This document shows, one piece after another, positions 16,458 to 24,088 of a DNA stretch of 28,183 nt. Both the position numbers and the translations under genes were made by a program. The stretch is taken from the NCBI GenBank assembly GCA_027343785.1, contig DAHWKF010000044.1, positions 1 to 28,183 on the forward strand, read 5' to 3'. This DNA comes from Leptospirillum sp. (GTDB taxonomy: Bacteria > Nitrospirota > Leptospirillia > Leptospirillales > Leptospirillaceae). The notes beneath the pieces are model-generated. The model was not told the DNA's origin and ran no database searches. It saw nothing but the letters and a program-made list of their open reading frames with translations. How positions within the stretch are numbered: the first letter of the stretch is position 1; each line of letters opens with the position of its first letter.

Positions 16458-17357
16458 TCAGAACATTCCTGAAAATCGCTCCCCTGCATCATAGCCTATC
16501 CGGTAGATCCGGTCCAGATTGGCGCGATCCGTCAGTGAAAAGCGCCCGGCAGAAATCCCCACGTACCAGTCTGCGCTGGAGGCCTCCAGACGCAGGGTCC
16601 AGGACAATCCCATCGACAGGAAACGCAAAGGGTGCGTCAGGATATTCCAGCCCGCCATGCGGACAGCAGAGGAGGTTGGAGAGACCTCCAGCCAAGCATC
16701 GATTCCTTTTTGACCCTGTCGGTCTTCGACGTCATTGACGTTGACGGCAACCAGCGGATGTTCCGGCCAACGTTGTTTGGCGGCCAGAACAGGCAGAATG
16801 GACAAAACACCGCCATCGACATAATCGTTTGAGCCAATTCTGACGGGCTTGAAAAAAGGGGGCAATGCCGACGAAGCGGCCACAGCCCGTATCACGATAC
16901 CTTCGGAAAGGAGAGCGAGATTTCCGCTCTGGAGGGAAACCGCCGCGACCGCCAAAGGACCGGAAAGCTCCGAGAAATCTGTTTCATGCCCGATCATTTC
17001 GCCCAGCAGACGGGACGTCCGGAGAGGATCCAGTAACCCGCTCCGTCCAGGAGAAAGTCGAAACATTTCCCGCAGTTTCAGGCTTTGAAGTCGTTTCCTG
17101 GCCTCTTCTATGCTACACTTCGGTGATTGATAGACTGCGCCTGCGATAGCGCCAGCGCTGGTCGCCACAATGGCCTTCACCGGAAGGTTTCGTTCCCGAC
17201 AGGCCGCCAGAAAACCCAGATGGCCGACACCCCGGACGACACCTCCCGACAGGATCAGGATGAACCCGCTTTTGATCTTTTCGGGAAAAACGGGAAAACT
17301 CTCAAGTCGTCCGGTTGAATTCCTTATCCTGTCGGCGGATCCCGGAGACAGGTTCAT
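16458..17357 (-). CDS. Patatin-like phospholipase/acyl hydrolase
   Basis: A 299-aa single-domain serine acyl hydrolase of the patatin/RssA type. The oxyanion loop is LSGGVVRGVGHLG, the nucleophile elbow ATSAGAIAG carries the G/T-x-S-x-G serine, and the catalytic Asp is in YVDGGVLS. No signal peptide or membrane helix is obvious, so it is probably cytoplasmic and acts on lysophospholipid or acyl esters. I start at the ATG at 17357. An in-frame GTG at 17378 would add seven residues but lies close to where a promoter for this gene would fall. The gene diverges from bioA; a TTGACG (17412-17417 minus) with TATTTG 16 bp on is a weak candidate promoter. Confidence 0.86.
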   Translation of the reverse strand: MNLSPGSADRIRNSTGRLESFPVFPEKIKSGFILILSGGVVRGVGHLGFLAACRERNLPVKAIVATSAGAIAGAVYQSPKCSIEEARKRLQSLKLREMFRLSPGRSGLLDPLRTSRLLGEMIGHETDFSELSGPLAVAAVSLQSGNLALLSEGIVIRAVAASSALPPFFKPVRIGSNDYVDGGVLSILPVLAAKQRWPEHPLVAVNVNDVEDRQGQKGIDAWLEVSPTSSAVRMAGWNILTHPLRFLSMGLSWTLRLEASSADWYVGISAGRFSLTDRANLDRIYRIGYDAGERFSGMF

Positions 17358-17420
17358 GCGCGAACTTTCGACAAACACTCTTTTTCAGACAAATATCCCT
17401 CCAGACCGGATCGTCAACCC

Positions 17421-18758
17421 ATGACCGACAAAACAGACATCGCAAACCTCGATAAAAAGTGGATTCTCCACCCCTTTACCCCGATCGCCGAATGGGAACA
17501 GGATACACCTGTCGTTATTGTAAGAGGAGAAGGAAGCCGTATCGTCGATGATCGTGGAAACAGCTATCTCGACGGGACCTCCTCCCTCTGGGTCAACCTG
17601 CTGGGCCACAGGCAACCTGAAATCGACCGGGCCATCAGGAAACAACTGGATCGGATCGCCCACACCACCTTTCTTGGCTTGACCCACGAGGGGGCCGTCC
17701 TGCTTGCGGAAGAGCTGGCCCATCATGCACCCAAGGGGCTTGACCGCGTCTTCTACTCCGACAACGGTTCGACAGCGGTTGAAATCGCCCTCAAGCTTTC
17801 ATGGCTTTTGAGACGGAAGGACCATCCGGGAGCCTCCCGCTTTTTTTCGCTCGACCGGGCCTACCATGGAGACACTTTGGGTGCAGTCGGCGTGGGGGGT
17901 ATTGAGCGCTTTCACTCTCCCTTCCTTCCTCTGGCCAAAGAGTCCCTGAAGGCCCCAGCCCCCGACTGCTTCCGATGTCCCCTGGGACTCATCCGGGAAC
18001 GGTGTTCCATCGACTGTGCCGACGTGGCCATTTCGGCCATCCGGCAACATGCGCCGGATCTCGCAGGGGTCATTCTTGAACCCCGTCTCCAGGCGGCTGG
18101 CGGCATGATCGTCTGGCCGGAAGGATACCTGTCCCGTGTGGCTGAGGCTGTCCAAGGCCTGGAGATTCCCCTCATTCTCGATGAAGTTGCGACGGGATTC
18201 GGCAGAACAGGGGCCTTTTTCGCCTGCCAGCTGGAAAATGTCACACCGGACTTCCTTTGCGTCGGGAAAGGGCTGACTGGAGGATATCTTCCCCTGGCCG
18301 CGACCCTTTTTTCCGACCATACCTACCATCGTCTCCGGGAAGATCCAGGAATCATCTATCATGGCCACAGTTATACCGCCAATCCTCTCGCGGTCGCGGC
18401 GGCGAGGGCGACCCTTCGCGCGCTTTCCGACGGAGAGTATATCCCGGCGATCGTCCGAAAACGAAATATCTTTTCCCGAATGGAACGGCAGTTGAAAGCA
18501 CTTCCCCAGATCGACAACGTCCGGTCGATCGGCCTTGTCTTTGCCTTTGATATCTTCCCTGATCCGGGCCGAAAAATACCCGCAGAGAGAAACCTGATGA
18601 CATTGATTGAAAAACAGGCCCAATCGAGGGGCCTGATCATCAGGCCCCTCCGGAACACTCTATATCTGATCCCCCCGCTTTCGGTGTCTGACAACGAACT
18701 TTCGGATATGGGAGATATACTCCTCGCATCAGTCCGGAAGGCATTCCGGAGCGGATAG
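17421..18758 (+). CDS. bioA: Adenosylmethionine-8-amino-7-oxononanoate aminotransferase
   Basis: Transfers the amino group of SAM to KAPA, giving DAPA, the antepenultimate step of biotin synthesis. The 445-aa class III transaminase has WILHPFTP near the N-terminus, DGTSSLWVNLLGH, YSDNGSTAVEIALK, the aromatic AYHGDTLGAVGVGG, LILDEVATGFGRTG and the PLP lysine in CVGKGLTGGYLPLA (about residue 284). RPLRNTLYLIPPL near the C-terminus contains the Arg that contacts the carboxylate of KAPA. It stands alone here without bioB, bioD or bioF. The ATG at 17421 has a poor Shine-Dalgarno. A weak promoter, TCGACA at 17368 with AAATAT 17 bp later, is possible. First gene of a plus-strand island. Confidence 0.94.
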   Translation: MTDKTDIANLDKKWILHPFTPIAEWEQDTPVVIVRGEGSRIVDDRGNSYLDGTSSLWVNLLGHRQPEIDRAIRKQLDRIAHTTFLGLTHEGAVLLAEELAHHAPKGLDRVFYSDNGSTAVEIALKLSWLLRRKDHPGASRFFSLDRAYHGDTLGAVGVGGIERFHSPFLPLAKESLKAPAPDCFRCPLGLIRERCSIDCADVAISAIRQHAPDLAGVILEPRLQAAGGMIVWPEGYLSRVAEAVQGLEIPLILDEVATGFGRTGAFFACQLENVTPDFLCVGKGLTGGYLPLAATLFSDHTYHRLREDPGIIYHGHSYTANPLAVAAARATLRALSDGEYIPAIVRKRNIFSRMERQLKALPQIDNVRSIGLVFAFDIFPDPGRKIPAERNLMTLIEKQAQSRGLIIRPLRNTLYLIPPLSVSDNELSDMGDILLASVRKAFRSG

Positions 18759-18798
18759 GTAATGGCCAGGATGATCGCAAAATGGCCCGGACTTCAGA

Positions 18799-18804
18799 TA
18801 TAAT
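18799..18804 (+). promoter_or_regulatory. Possible -10 element
   Basis: An exact TATAAT lies 76 bp upstream of the secreted-protein gene at 18880, in the 121-bp gap after bioA. I find no good -35 at 16-18 bp, so this is only a candidate promoter. The gap shows nothing else, apart from a short inverted repeat GGCCA/TGGCC without a T-run. Confidence 0.3.
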
Positions 18805-18879
18805 AAAAAATCCCGGCCAGCTTCCGGCTCTGACAATCACCCTTACACGGACATTTCATTCACCAGAGGACACCCCCTG

Positions 18880-19755
18880 ATGGTATTACCGGCTCAACCC
18901 AAAATGACCATTTTCCGGATCACTCGAACTGTGATCCTGTCTGCCGTTCTGCTTCCGGCTTTTTTGCTTTTTCCGTCACACGCATATTCCCGGACCTCTC
19001 CGGCTGTCGACCTGACCCACGGACTTCGCTGGAGCGTCCGGATCCAGACGGAGCAATCAGGAAAAGCTTCGCAATCCCACGTTCTGACCTATTCGGCCAC
19101 TCCCTCGGCGCTAAGGATCGACCAGCCTGACAACAAAGGGGTGGACCTCATTCTCTGGCGTCTTGATCTGGGAAAGGTCTACGCCGTAGATACCCGAACC
19201 CGGACCTATCAGGTCCAGTCGATCAAGAAGATTTTGTCCTATCAGGGTTTCTCCGATCTTATCGGACAGCACGCGGGGAGCAATCCGGGGGATGTCCACA
19301 CGGTGGGGGTCAAGACAGAAACGGTTGCGGGATACACCTGCACTCCCGAAACCTATCGGCATCAGTTTCGCGGAACCGTGGTCGGGATGATCAACGGAGA
19401 CCAGAAAACCGTGGTATGCGCATCCTCTGCGGTCAAGGGGTTCAGTGCCCTGAAATCCTTCCGGGAAAACCTTTTGGCCATGGGCGGGTCCAAAATGAAA
19501 TCCGGGATGAAAAGCCAGAATCCCGCCCCGGCGTTTTACCTGTCCATTACCCGTGTCACCCATTACAAGACCGGATTCATTATCCGGATCCTGAACTCCA
19601 TCGGGCTCTATGACCAGTCCAAGGTTCCCGCCTATCAGAAAGAAAGCTCTTCCGTGCTGACCGTGTCGGAAGAGTCCTTTCCCCCTGCCACCTTTTCCCT
19701 CTCTCCGGATTACCGGAAAGCGATCGTCCTGCCCCGGACCGGAGGCGCCCCCTGA
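18880..19755 (+). CDS. Secreted DUF4412-like protein of unknown function
   Basis: A 291-aa protein with an N-terminal signal peptide: basic FRITR, a hydrophobic stretch at about 17-31, and a likely cut near SHA or AYS (34-37). The mature part is predicted beta-rich and holds VAGYTCTPETYRHQF followed by VVGMINGDQKTVVCASSAVKGF, resembling the DUF4412 pattern in which a GY-x-C segment precedes a small hydrophobic end region. The two Cys could form a disulfide. The start at 18880 has GAGGA upstream; an internal ATG at 18904 does not. Its TGA overlaps a CTG that likely starts the lipid-kinase-like gene, preceded by GGAGG, so the two seem coupled. Function is not known; a periplasmic or outer-membrane role is inferred. 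Confidence 0.78.
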   Translation: MVLPAQPKMTIFRITRTVILSAVLLPAFLLFPSHAYSRTSPAVDLTHGLRWSVRIQTEQSGKASQSHVLTYSATPSALRIDQPDNKGVDLILWRLDLGKVYAVDTRTRTYQVQSIKKILSYQGFSDLIGQHAGSNPGDVHTVGVKTETVAGYTCTPETYRHQFRGTVVGMINGDQKTVVCASSAVKGFSALKSFRENLLAMGGSKMKSGMKSQNPAPAFYLSITRVTHYKTGFIIRILNSIGLYDQSKVPAYQKESSSVLTVSEESFPPATFSLSPDYRKAIVLPRTGGAP

Positions 19756-20729
19756 CCCTTTCCGGACAAGAGGGAATCCCGCCTTTCCGGCCCCGGAATC
19801 CGGCTTTTTTTCACAACACGTCTTCTGGCCCTTTCTATCGGAGGCTCCGTCACCGATGGTGGAAAAAATGGTTTCATCACAAATTCCCGAAAGGGTTTTA
19901 CTGCCCTGTGTCCCACCCCGCCGAATGGGCTGAGTCCTTACGGAAGATCCGGATTCAAAAACCGGATGCGCTCTTCGTCGGCGGCGGGGACGGCACAGTC
20001 CACCACCTTCTCCAGATGGATTTCCCGGAGGATTTGCCGCTTGTCCCGATTCCGCTGGGATCCGCCAATGTTCTTTCCTACCACCTCCAGGGGAAAAGGA
20101 TTCCCTCCTTCCTTTACAGAGATGAACCTCTTTTTCCTGTCACGGTCCGGCTGGGAGAATGGAACGACGGGTTATTTCTCCTCATGGCGGGAGCGGGGTT
20201 CGACGGACGGGCGGTGAAAAAGATCCGTGCGTCCGTCAAATACTACCTGGGGCAAGCGGGTTATCTCATTGCCGCCTTGTCGGCAATGAGTGATTGGTCC
20301 GGGTCCCCCTTTCGTATTGTCCTACACATTGAGGGGCGGGAAGCCGAGGAATACCGGACGCTCTGGTGCGTTGTCCGACGGATGCCGGTGTATTTTCCGC
20401 CTTTCCCGCCTGAACCGTCATGGGAAAAAGGTAGGAACAACCTGCGGGTGGACGTTTTTACCGGAACCACGCGAAAGGACTTTCTGATCTATCTTCTGGG
20501 GGTGGCTTCGGGGGTCAGGGGAATGTCCTGGTACCGGATTTCCCGGTGGGCAACGCGGGTTGAAATATCCGGGGAGATCCCCGGCCAGATGGATGGGGAG
20601 CCTGTCCTTTACAAAGACGCCACACTTTCATTGTCCTCCCGGAGAATCACGCTCCTGTTTTCCGCGAAAGGCCTGAAACGTTTTGGCCGGTTCTGGGGTG
20701 GGCGTTCCCCATCTCCCACGCACAATTGA
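19752..20729 (+). CDS. Diacylglycerol kinase-like (DagK/YegS) protein with probable CTG start
   Basis: Lipid kinase family whose catalytic domain phosphorylates diacylglycerol or related lipids with ATP at the inner membrane. The ATP loop is FVGGGDGTVHH, followed by PLGSANVL (family PxGTxN) and AGAGFDGR, and near the C-terminus the family's DGE in MDGEPV. The first conventional start, GTG 19908, would leave only about 23 residues before GGGDGTV. The frame is open upstream and encodes NTSSG (22-26) and VSHPAEWAESLRK, matching the N-P-x-SG and T-x-H-x-x-A-x-x-L elements of the family. The best start is CTG 19752, 6 nt after GGAGG and overlapping the upstream TGA (CTGA), giving 325 aa. The kinase-fold call is strong, the exact start a reasoned inference. 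Confidence 0.8.
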   Translation: MTLSGQEGIPPFRPRNPAFFHNTSSGPFYRRLRHRWWKKWFHHKFPKGFYCPVSHPAEWAESLRKIRIQKPDALFVGGGDGTVHHLLQMDFPEDLPLVPIPLGSANVLSYHLQGKRIPSFLYRDEPLFPVTVRLGEWNDGLFLLMAGAGFDGRAVKKIRASVKYYLGQAGYLIAALSAMSDWSGSPFRIVLHIEGREAEEYRTLWCVVRRMPVYFPPFPPEPSWEKGRNNLRVDVFTGTTRKDFLIYLLGVASGVRGMSWYRISRWATRVEISGEIPGQMDGEPVLYKDATLSLSSRRITLLFSAKGLKRFGRFWGGRSPSPTHN

Positions 20730-20735
20730 GAACGC

Positions 20736-21029
20736 TCAGGGATCTTCGAATCCGTCCAGCCGGATGAGCTGATCCGGATTTTGAGCGGGAGGTCTCTGGT
20801 CAACCATGTCCGGCAGGTACATCGGTGCCCTTCTGACCCAGTCGATCATGAAATCGATCGCCTCGGTCACATCCTCCCGTGTCAGATCCGGGTAGCATTC
20901 TGTGACGATCCGGTCGATGGTGTACCCTTTTTTGAAGAGTTCAAGAAAGACCGAAACGGAAATATGCGTTCCCTCCAGACAGGGCTGCCCTTTCGCTATG
21001 CGGGGATTCATTCTGATCTGCCGACTCAT
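20736..21029 (-). CDS. DUF433 family small DNA-binding-like protein
   Basis: A 97-aa protein. Residues 7-67 match DUF433: NPRIAKGQPCLEGTHISVSV, then a helix-rich LELFKKGYTIDRIVTECYPDLTREDVTEA with a helix-turn-helix feel. DUF433 proteins are often antitoxin-like partners of PIN/DUF5615 nucleases, yet no such partner lies here. The ATG at 21029 has AAGGAGG 4 nt upstream and overlaps the GT4 stop by 4 bp (ATGA), so translation is coupled to the glycosyltransferase. The tail (about 70-97) is Pro-rich and not part of the domain. It ends 6 bp from the convergent lipid-kinase gene. Function here is unknown. Confidence 0.85.
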   Translation of the reverse strand: MSRQIRMNPRIAKGQPCLEGTHISVSVFLELFKKGYTIDRIVTECYPDLTREDVTEAIDFMIDWVRRAPMYLPDMVDQRPPAQNPDQLIRLDGFEDP

Positions 21030-22225
21030 GGTGCCTCCTTATCCTGCATGTTCTTCGGAGGATGGAGCGGCATCCGGAACGGATCGGCCCTCCCTCCGAT
21101 GATTCGGTAAGGATTATCGTGACTTTTCCGGAGGCCTGAACGCAAGTGTTCCAATTCGGACCCATAGAGGGACAACGTTTTTTCGACCGTCTGATCCAGT
21201 GTAAAGCTGTTTCGTCCGGCAAAAATCTGCGGGGTTACGCCGTTTTTTTTCTCCAGAACGGCAAGGACGGTTCGGGAAAAGGCCCGGACATCGAAGGGTT
21301 TCACGAGATAGCCGCCTGACATCCGGTTGAATATTTCCGGAATGCCCCCGATCCGAAAGGCCACAACGGGAACCCCGTTCTGAAGGGCTTCAATGATCAC
21401 CAACCCCAAAGCCTCCCGGAAAGAAGGGTGGAGCAGGACATCGGCCACCTGGAAATAGGGCAAGGGGTTCTCCCGGCCTACAAAAAAAATCTGTTTTTCA
21501 CTCCGTTCCGGAAACATCCGTTGTGACCGGGCCATGATTTCGTCCTTCAGGGGCCCATCCCCCAGAAACACGACCACGATCTCCGGTCGTTCCCTGAAAA
21601 TTGTTTTCAGAGCGTCGAGGGTCATGTGGTGCCCCTTGTCCCGCTGAAACATGCCGACCTGCAGGAGAACCGGGCCCGATTCCGGCAGCCCCAGATTTTT
21701 TCTCAGGACCTTCTTTTCCGCCCCGTCCTTCATTTCCGGAAAGCTTTCCTCCACCCCCCTGTGAATGGTCACGACATGCCAGAAGGGGATCCCTTTTTCG
21801 ATAAAAAACAGCCGAAGGGCGTCGCTCACAACCACCAGCCGGTCACACATCCGTCGGAAAGGAAAAAGATTCCGGGGAGGATTCATCAGATGACGCTGGC
21901 GGATGACGAGAGGACGGCGGGAGCCGAGGGAAAAGGCCGCAAGGGGGCCCAGAAAACTGTCGATATAACTCGTCGTCACCAGCACATCGATTGCGTGATT
22001 CTTTAAAAATGTCCGGATTCGGACAAACGAATCCATGTCAAAGTTATTCCGAAACGGCAGGGAAAGGACGGGTACTTTTGAACGGGCATATTCTTCAAGC
22101 GGGCTGTGTGGTCTCACCCCCAGAACGTATTCATGCCCTTTTGCCAAAAAACACCCGGCCTCGGCGACATGATCGCGCTCCTGCCCACCAAATCCTGTCG
22201 AACAATCCAGATGCAAAATCTTCAT
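21026..22225 (-). CDS. GT4 family glycosyltransferase
   Basis: A 399-aa GT-B transferase of the GT4 type, using a nucleotide sugar to extend LPS core or another surface glycan in the cytoplasm. It begins MKILHLDCSTGFGGQERD, the usual glycine-rich acceptor-side loop. The C-terminal donor domain shows LLQVGMFQRDKG, VVFLGDGPLKDEI, and the E-x7-E signature in FREALGLVIIEALQNG. I start at the ATG at 22225. A 506-aa frame reaching 22546 would overlap the deacetylase gene by almost 300 bp and adds only unlikely sequence. The Shine-Dalgarno is weak (GAAGAA). It lies 37 bp after the deacetylase and overlaps DUF433 at its end. Sugar and acceptor are unknown. Confidence 0.9.
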   Translation of the reverse strand: MKILHLDCSTGFGGQERDHVAEAGCFLAKGHEYVLGVRPHSPLEEYARSKVPVLSLPFRNNFDMDSFVRIRTFLKNHAIDVLVTTSYIDSFLGPLAAFSLGSRRPLVIRQRHLMNPPRNLFPFRRMCDRLVVVSDALRLFFIEKGIPFWHVVTIHRGVEESFPEMKDGAEKKVLRKNLGLPESGPVLLQVGMFQRDKGHHMTLDALKTIFRERPEIVVVFLGDGPLKDEIMARSQRMFPERSEKQIFFVGRENPLPYFQVADVLLHPSFREALGLVIIEALQNGVPVVAFRIGGIPEIFNRMSGGYLVKPFDVRAFSRTVLAVLEKKNGVTPQIFAGRNSFTLDQTVEKTLSLYGSELEHLRSGLRKSHDNPYRIIGGRADPFRMPLHPPKNMQDKEAP

Positions 22226-22262
22226 GGATTTCTTCGTGCCGAGAAAATTCTCATCCTGCTCC

Positions 22263-22985
22263 TCACAGTCCCATCCTGGCCGCCAGGGCGTAGGCGGAAA
22301 ACCTGACCGGGGACATTCGGCCCGATACCGGGCGGCAAGGAAGCATAAACGGATCATACATACGGCCGATTCGATTCCTCCGGACACTTCTTGCACTCGT
22401 ATATCCGGCTTCCCTGACCCAATCGACACTTTCCGGAGACAGGGATCCGTACGGGTAACAAAACGCCGTGACCGGTCGACCCAGAATATCTTCGAGCTCC
22501 GTACGGCTGTCGAAGATTTCTCGTCGAACCCGCAAGGGGTCTTCACGGCTGGTGCGACCCAAATCGCAATGGGAGCGGGTATGGGATCCGATCTCGAATC
22601 CCCTCCCGGACAGTTCGCGGATTTCCTCGGTGGCCATCAGGGGAATCCCTTTCCAGAGCGGGTCGTCCGTCCAGGCGGAAAGTGATCCCAGACATGCGGA
22701 AAGGCAAAAAATCGTCGCCCGGAAACCCAGATCTTCCAGAATCGGGGCGGCATATTCGAAGTTGTCCAGATAACCGTCGTCGAAGGTCAGAATGCAGGTT
22801 TTCTGGGGATCGGAGCCATTCAGCCCATCTGCCACAGTCACTCCTTTGATCTCCAGTTTTTTCAGAAAGCGCATCTGCCGTTCAAACATCTCCGGCGTGA
22901 CGCCGACATGGGGTGAAATGTCTGGCGCTACACGATGATAATAAAGAATGGAAGGGATGACACGTCCATCCTCAAGGCGGATCAT
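22263..22985 (-). CDS. Polysaccharide deacetylase (NodB/CE4 family)
   Basis: A 240-aa NodB-domain protein that removes N- or O-acetyl groups from a glycan using a metal-bound water. Motif 1 TFDDGYLDN carries the Asp pair, motif 2 SHTRSH the two metal-binding His, and motif 3 CYPYG follows. PSILYYHRVAP at the N-terminus is typical of the short bacterial group. No signal peptide is seen, so it may act on a cytoplasmic lipid-linked intermediate. The ATG at 22985 overlaps the preceding TGA (TGATG), with GGAGGG 6 nt upstream. Its place among LPS genes suggests modification of a core or surface sugar. The substrate is not identified. Confidence 0.91.
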   Translation of the reverse strand: MIRLEDGRVIPSILYYHRVAPDISPHVGVTPEMFERQMRFLKKLEIKGVTVADGLNGSDPQKTCILTFDDGYLDNFEYAAPILEDLGFRATIFCLSACLGSLSAWTDDPLWKGIPLMATEEIRELSGRGFEIGSHTRSHCDLGRTSREDPLRVRREIFDSRTELEDILGRPVTAFCYPYGSLSPESVDWVREAGYTSARSVRRNRIGRMYDPFMLPCRPVSGRMSPVRFSAYALAARMGL

Positions 22986-24088
22986 CAACAGCCCTCCGAA
23001 AATTCCCCGGGGGCCGGGATCCTTGAAATGGCCTCAAGAACTTCCTCAACGGACACTTGCCGAAGACAGTTCTCTTCTCCCATGGAGCAGCCGGTATGGT
23101 CACACGGGGAACAGGCCGGTGGATGGTAAAACACAACACCTCTCTCTCCGGGAATAGGGCCCCAGACCTCCGGGGAGGTGGAGCCGAAAAGGGCGATGGA
23201 AGGCGTTCCCGCACTTCGGGCCAGATGAAGGGGACCGCTGTCGTTCCCGACAAAAAGCGCTGCCTGTGCCAAAAGGGCATGCAGAAGAGGAACGGACTGC
23301 TGGAAGAACTGAGCGGAGGCTCCAGAGGGGAGCCCACTTGCCACAGACTGAAGGAGACTGGTCTCGTCAGGTGTTCCCGCCAGAATGGCTCCCCCTCCCT
23401 TCTCCTGTATCCACCACTTTGCCAGGCGGGAAAATCGGTCAGGTGGCCAGCGCTTGAACCAGTGTCGTCCTCCCGGATGAAGAACCAGCAGCGGACGGTT
23501 TTCCAGTGATCTTAAAGACAAATAGCGACGGACTTCTTCCTTGGCAGACGGATCTGGCGGTACCTGAAAGTCGGGTGGACCCTCCGGCAGCTTGAGCCCC
23601 GCCCGTCCGGGAAGAGTCATCCAGAAGGCCGACACATGTCCTGGGCCATGGTTGTAATCGAACGGGACAAAAATATCGTAGGGATCCCCGGACCTTCTGT
23701 CTTTCTCGGATGCCGCTCCGATTTTTTGGGGAGAATGAACCTGCCGGGTCGCGAATCTCGACCGGTCCGACACCGTCAGATCGATCCAGAGTTCAAATGT
23801 TCTTTTTTGCAAAAACTTTCCAAGCTCCCGCATGCTCAAGAGTTTATGAAGAAGACCGTCCCGACGGAAAGCAAAAAAGGGAATACCCAGCTGTTTTAAC
23901 GGAAACTCCGTCCCTTCGTTGACGACGACAAACAGGTTTTCACGTGGACAGCCCCCCGAAATCAGCTTTTTCAATAGCGGGACCAACAGGAGAATGTCGC
24001 CCAGATAACGGGTCCGGTGGACTCCCACGCGAAAAGATGACAGATCGGAATGTTCTGGCAATGCCGACGAAAAAGACGGGGAAGTCAT
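22985..24088 (-). CDS. GT9 heptosyltransferase-type protein
   Basis: A 367-aa GT9 enzyme that should transfer heptose from ADP-heptose to the LPS core on the inner face of the membrane. The N-domain shows RVGVHRTRYLGD at about 20-31 (GD region with the catalytic Asp). The C-domain has LLVLHPGGRHWFKRWP and the donor-binding FVGNDSGPLHLARSAGTPSIALFG. It ends with a CSPC-x6-C-x6-C cluster (CSPCDHTGC onward). The ATG at 24088 overlaps the upstream GT9 stop (ATGA), and its stop overlaps the deacetylase start by 1 nt. It follows a second GT9 gene head to tail, so the two may add successive heptoses. Which is WaaC-like or WaaF-like I cannot tell. Confidence 0.92.
   Translation of the reverse strand: MTSPSFSSALPEHSDLSSFRVGVHRTRYLGDILLLVPLLKKLISGGCPRENLFVVVNEGTEFPLKQLGIPFFAFRRDGLLHKLLSMRELGKFLQKRTFELWIDLTVSDRSRFATRQVHSPQKIGAASEKDRRSGDPYDIFVPFDYNHGPGHVSAFWMTLPGRAGLKLPEGPPDFQVPPDPSAKEEVRRYLSLRSLENRPLLVLHPGGRHWFKRWPPDRFSRLAKWWIQEKGGGAILAGTPDETSLLQSVASGLPSGASAQFFQQSVPLLHALLAQAALFVGNDSGPLHLARSAGTPSIALFGSTSPEVWGPIPGERGVVFYHPPACSPCDHTGCSMGEENCLRQVSVEEVLEAISRIPAPGEFSEGC

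Noticed and set aside
18764..18787. Possible terminator after bioA (GGCCA ... TGGCC)
   Set aside because: Only 5 bp of stem with a 14-nt loop and no T-run after it on the plus strand.
22226..22546. N-terminal extension of the GT4 gene to 506 aa
   Set aside because: It overlaps the deacetylase gene by almost 300 bp, and the GT-B fold begins exactly at the ATG at 22225.
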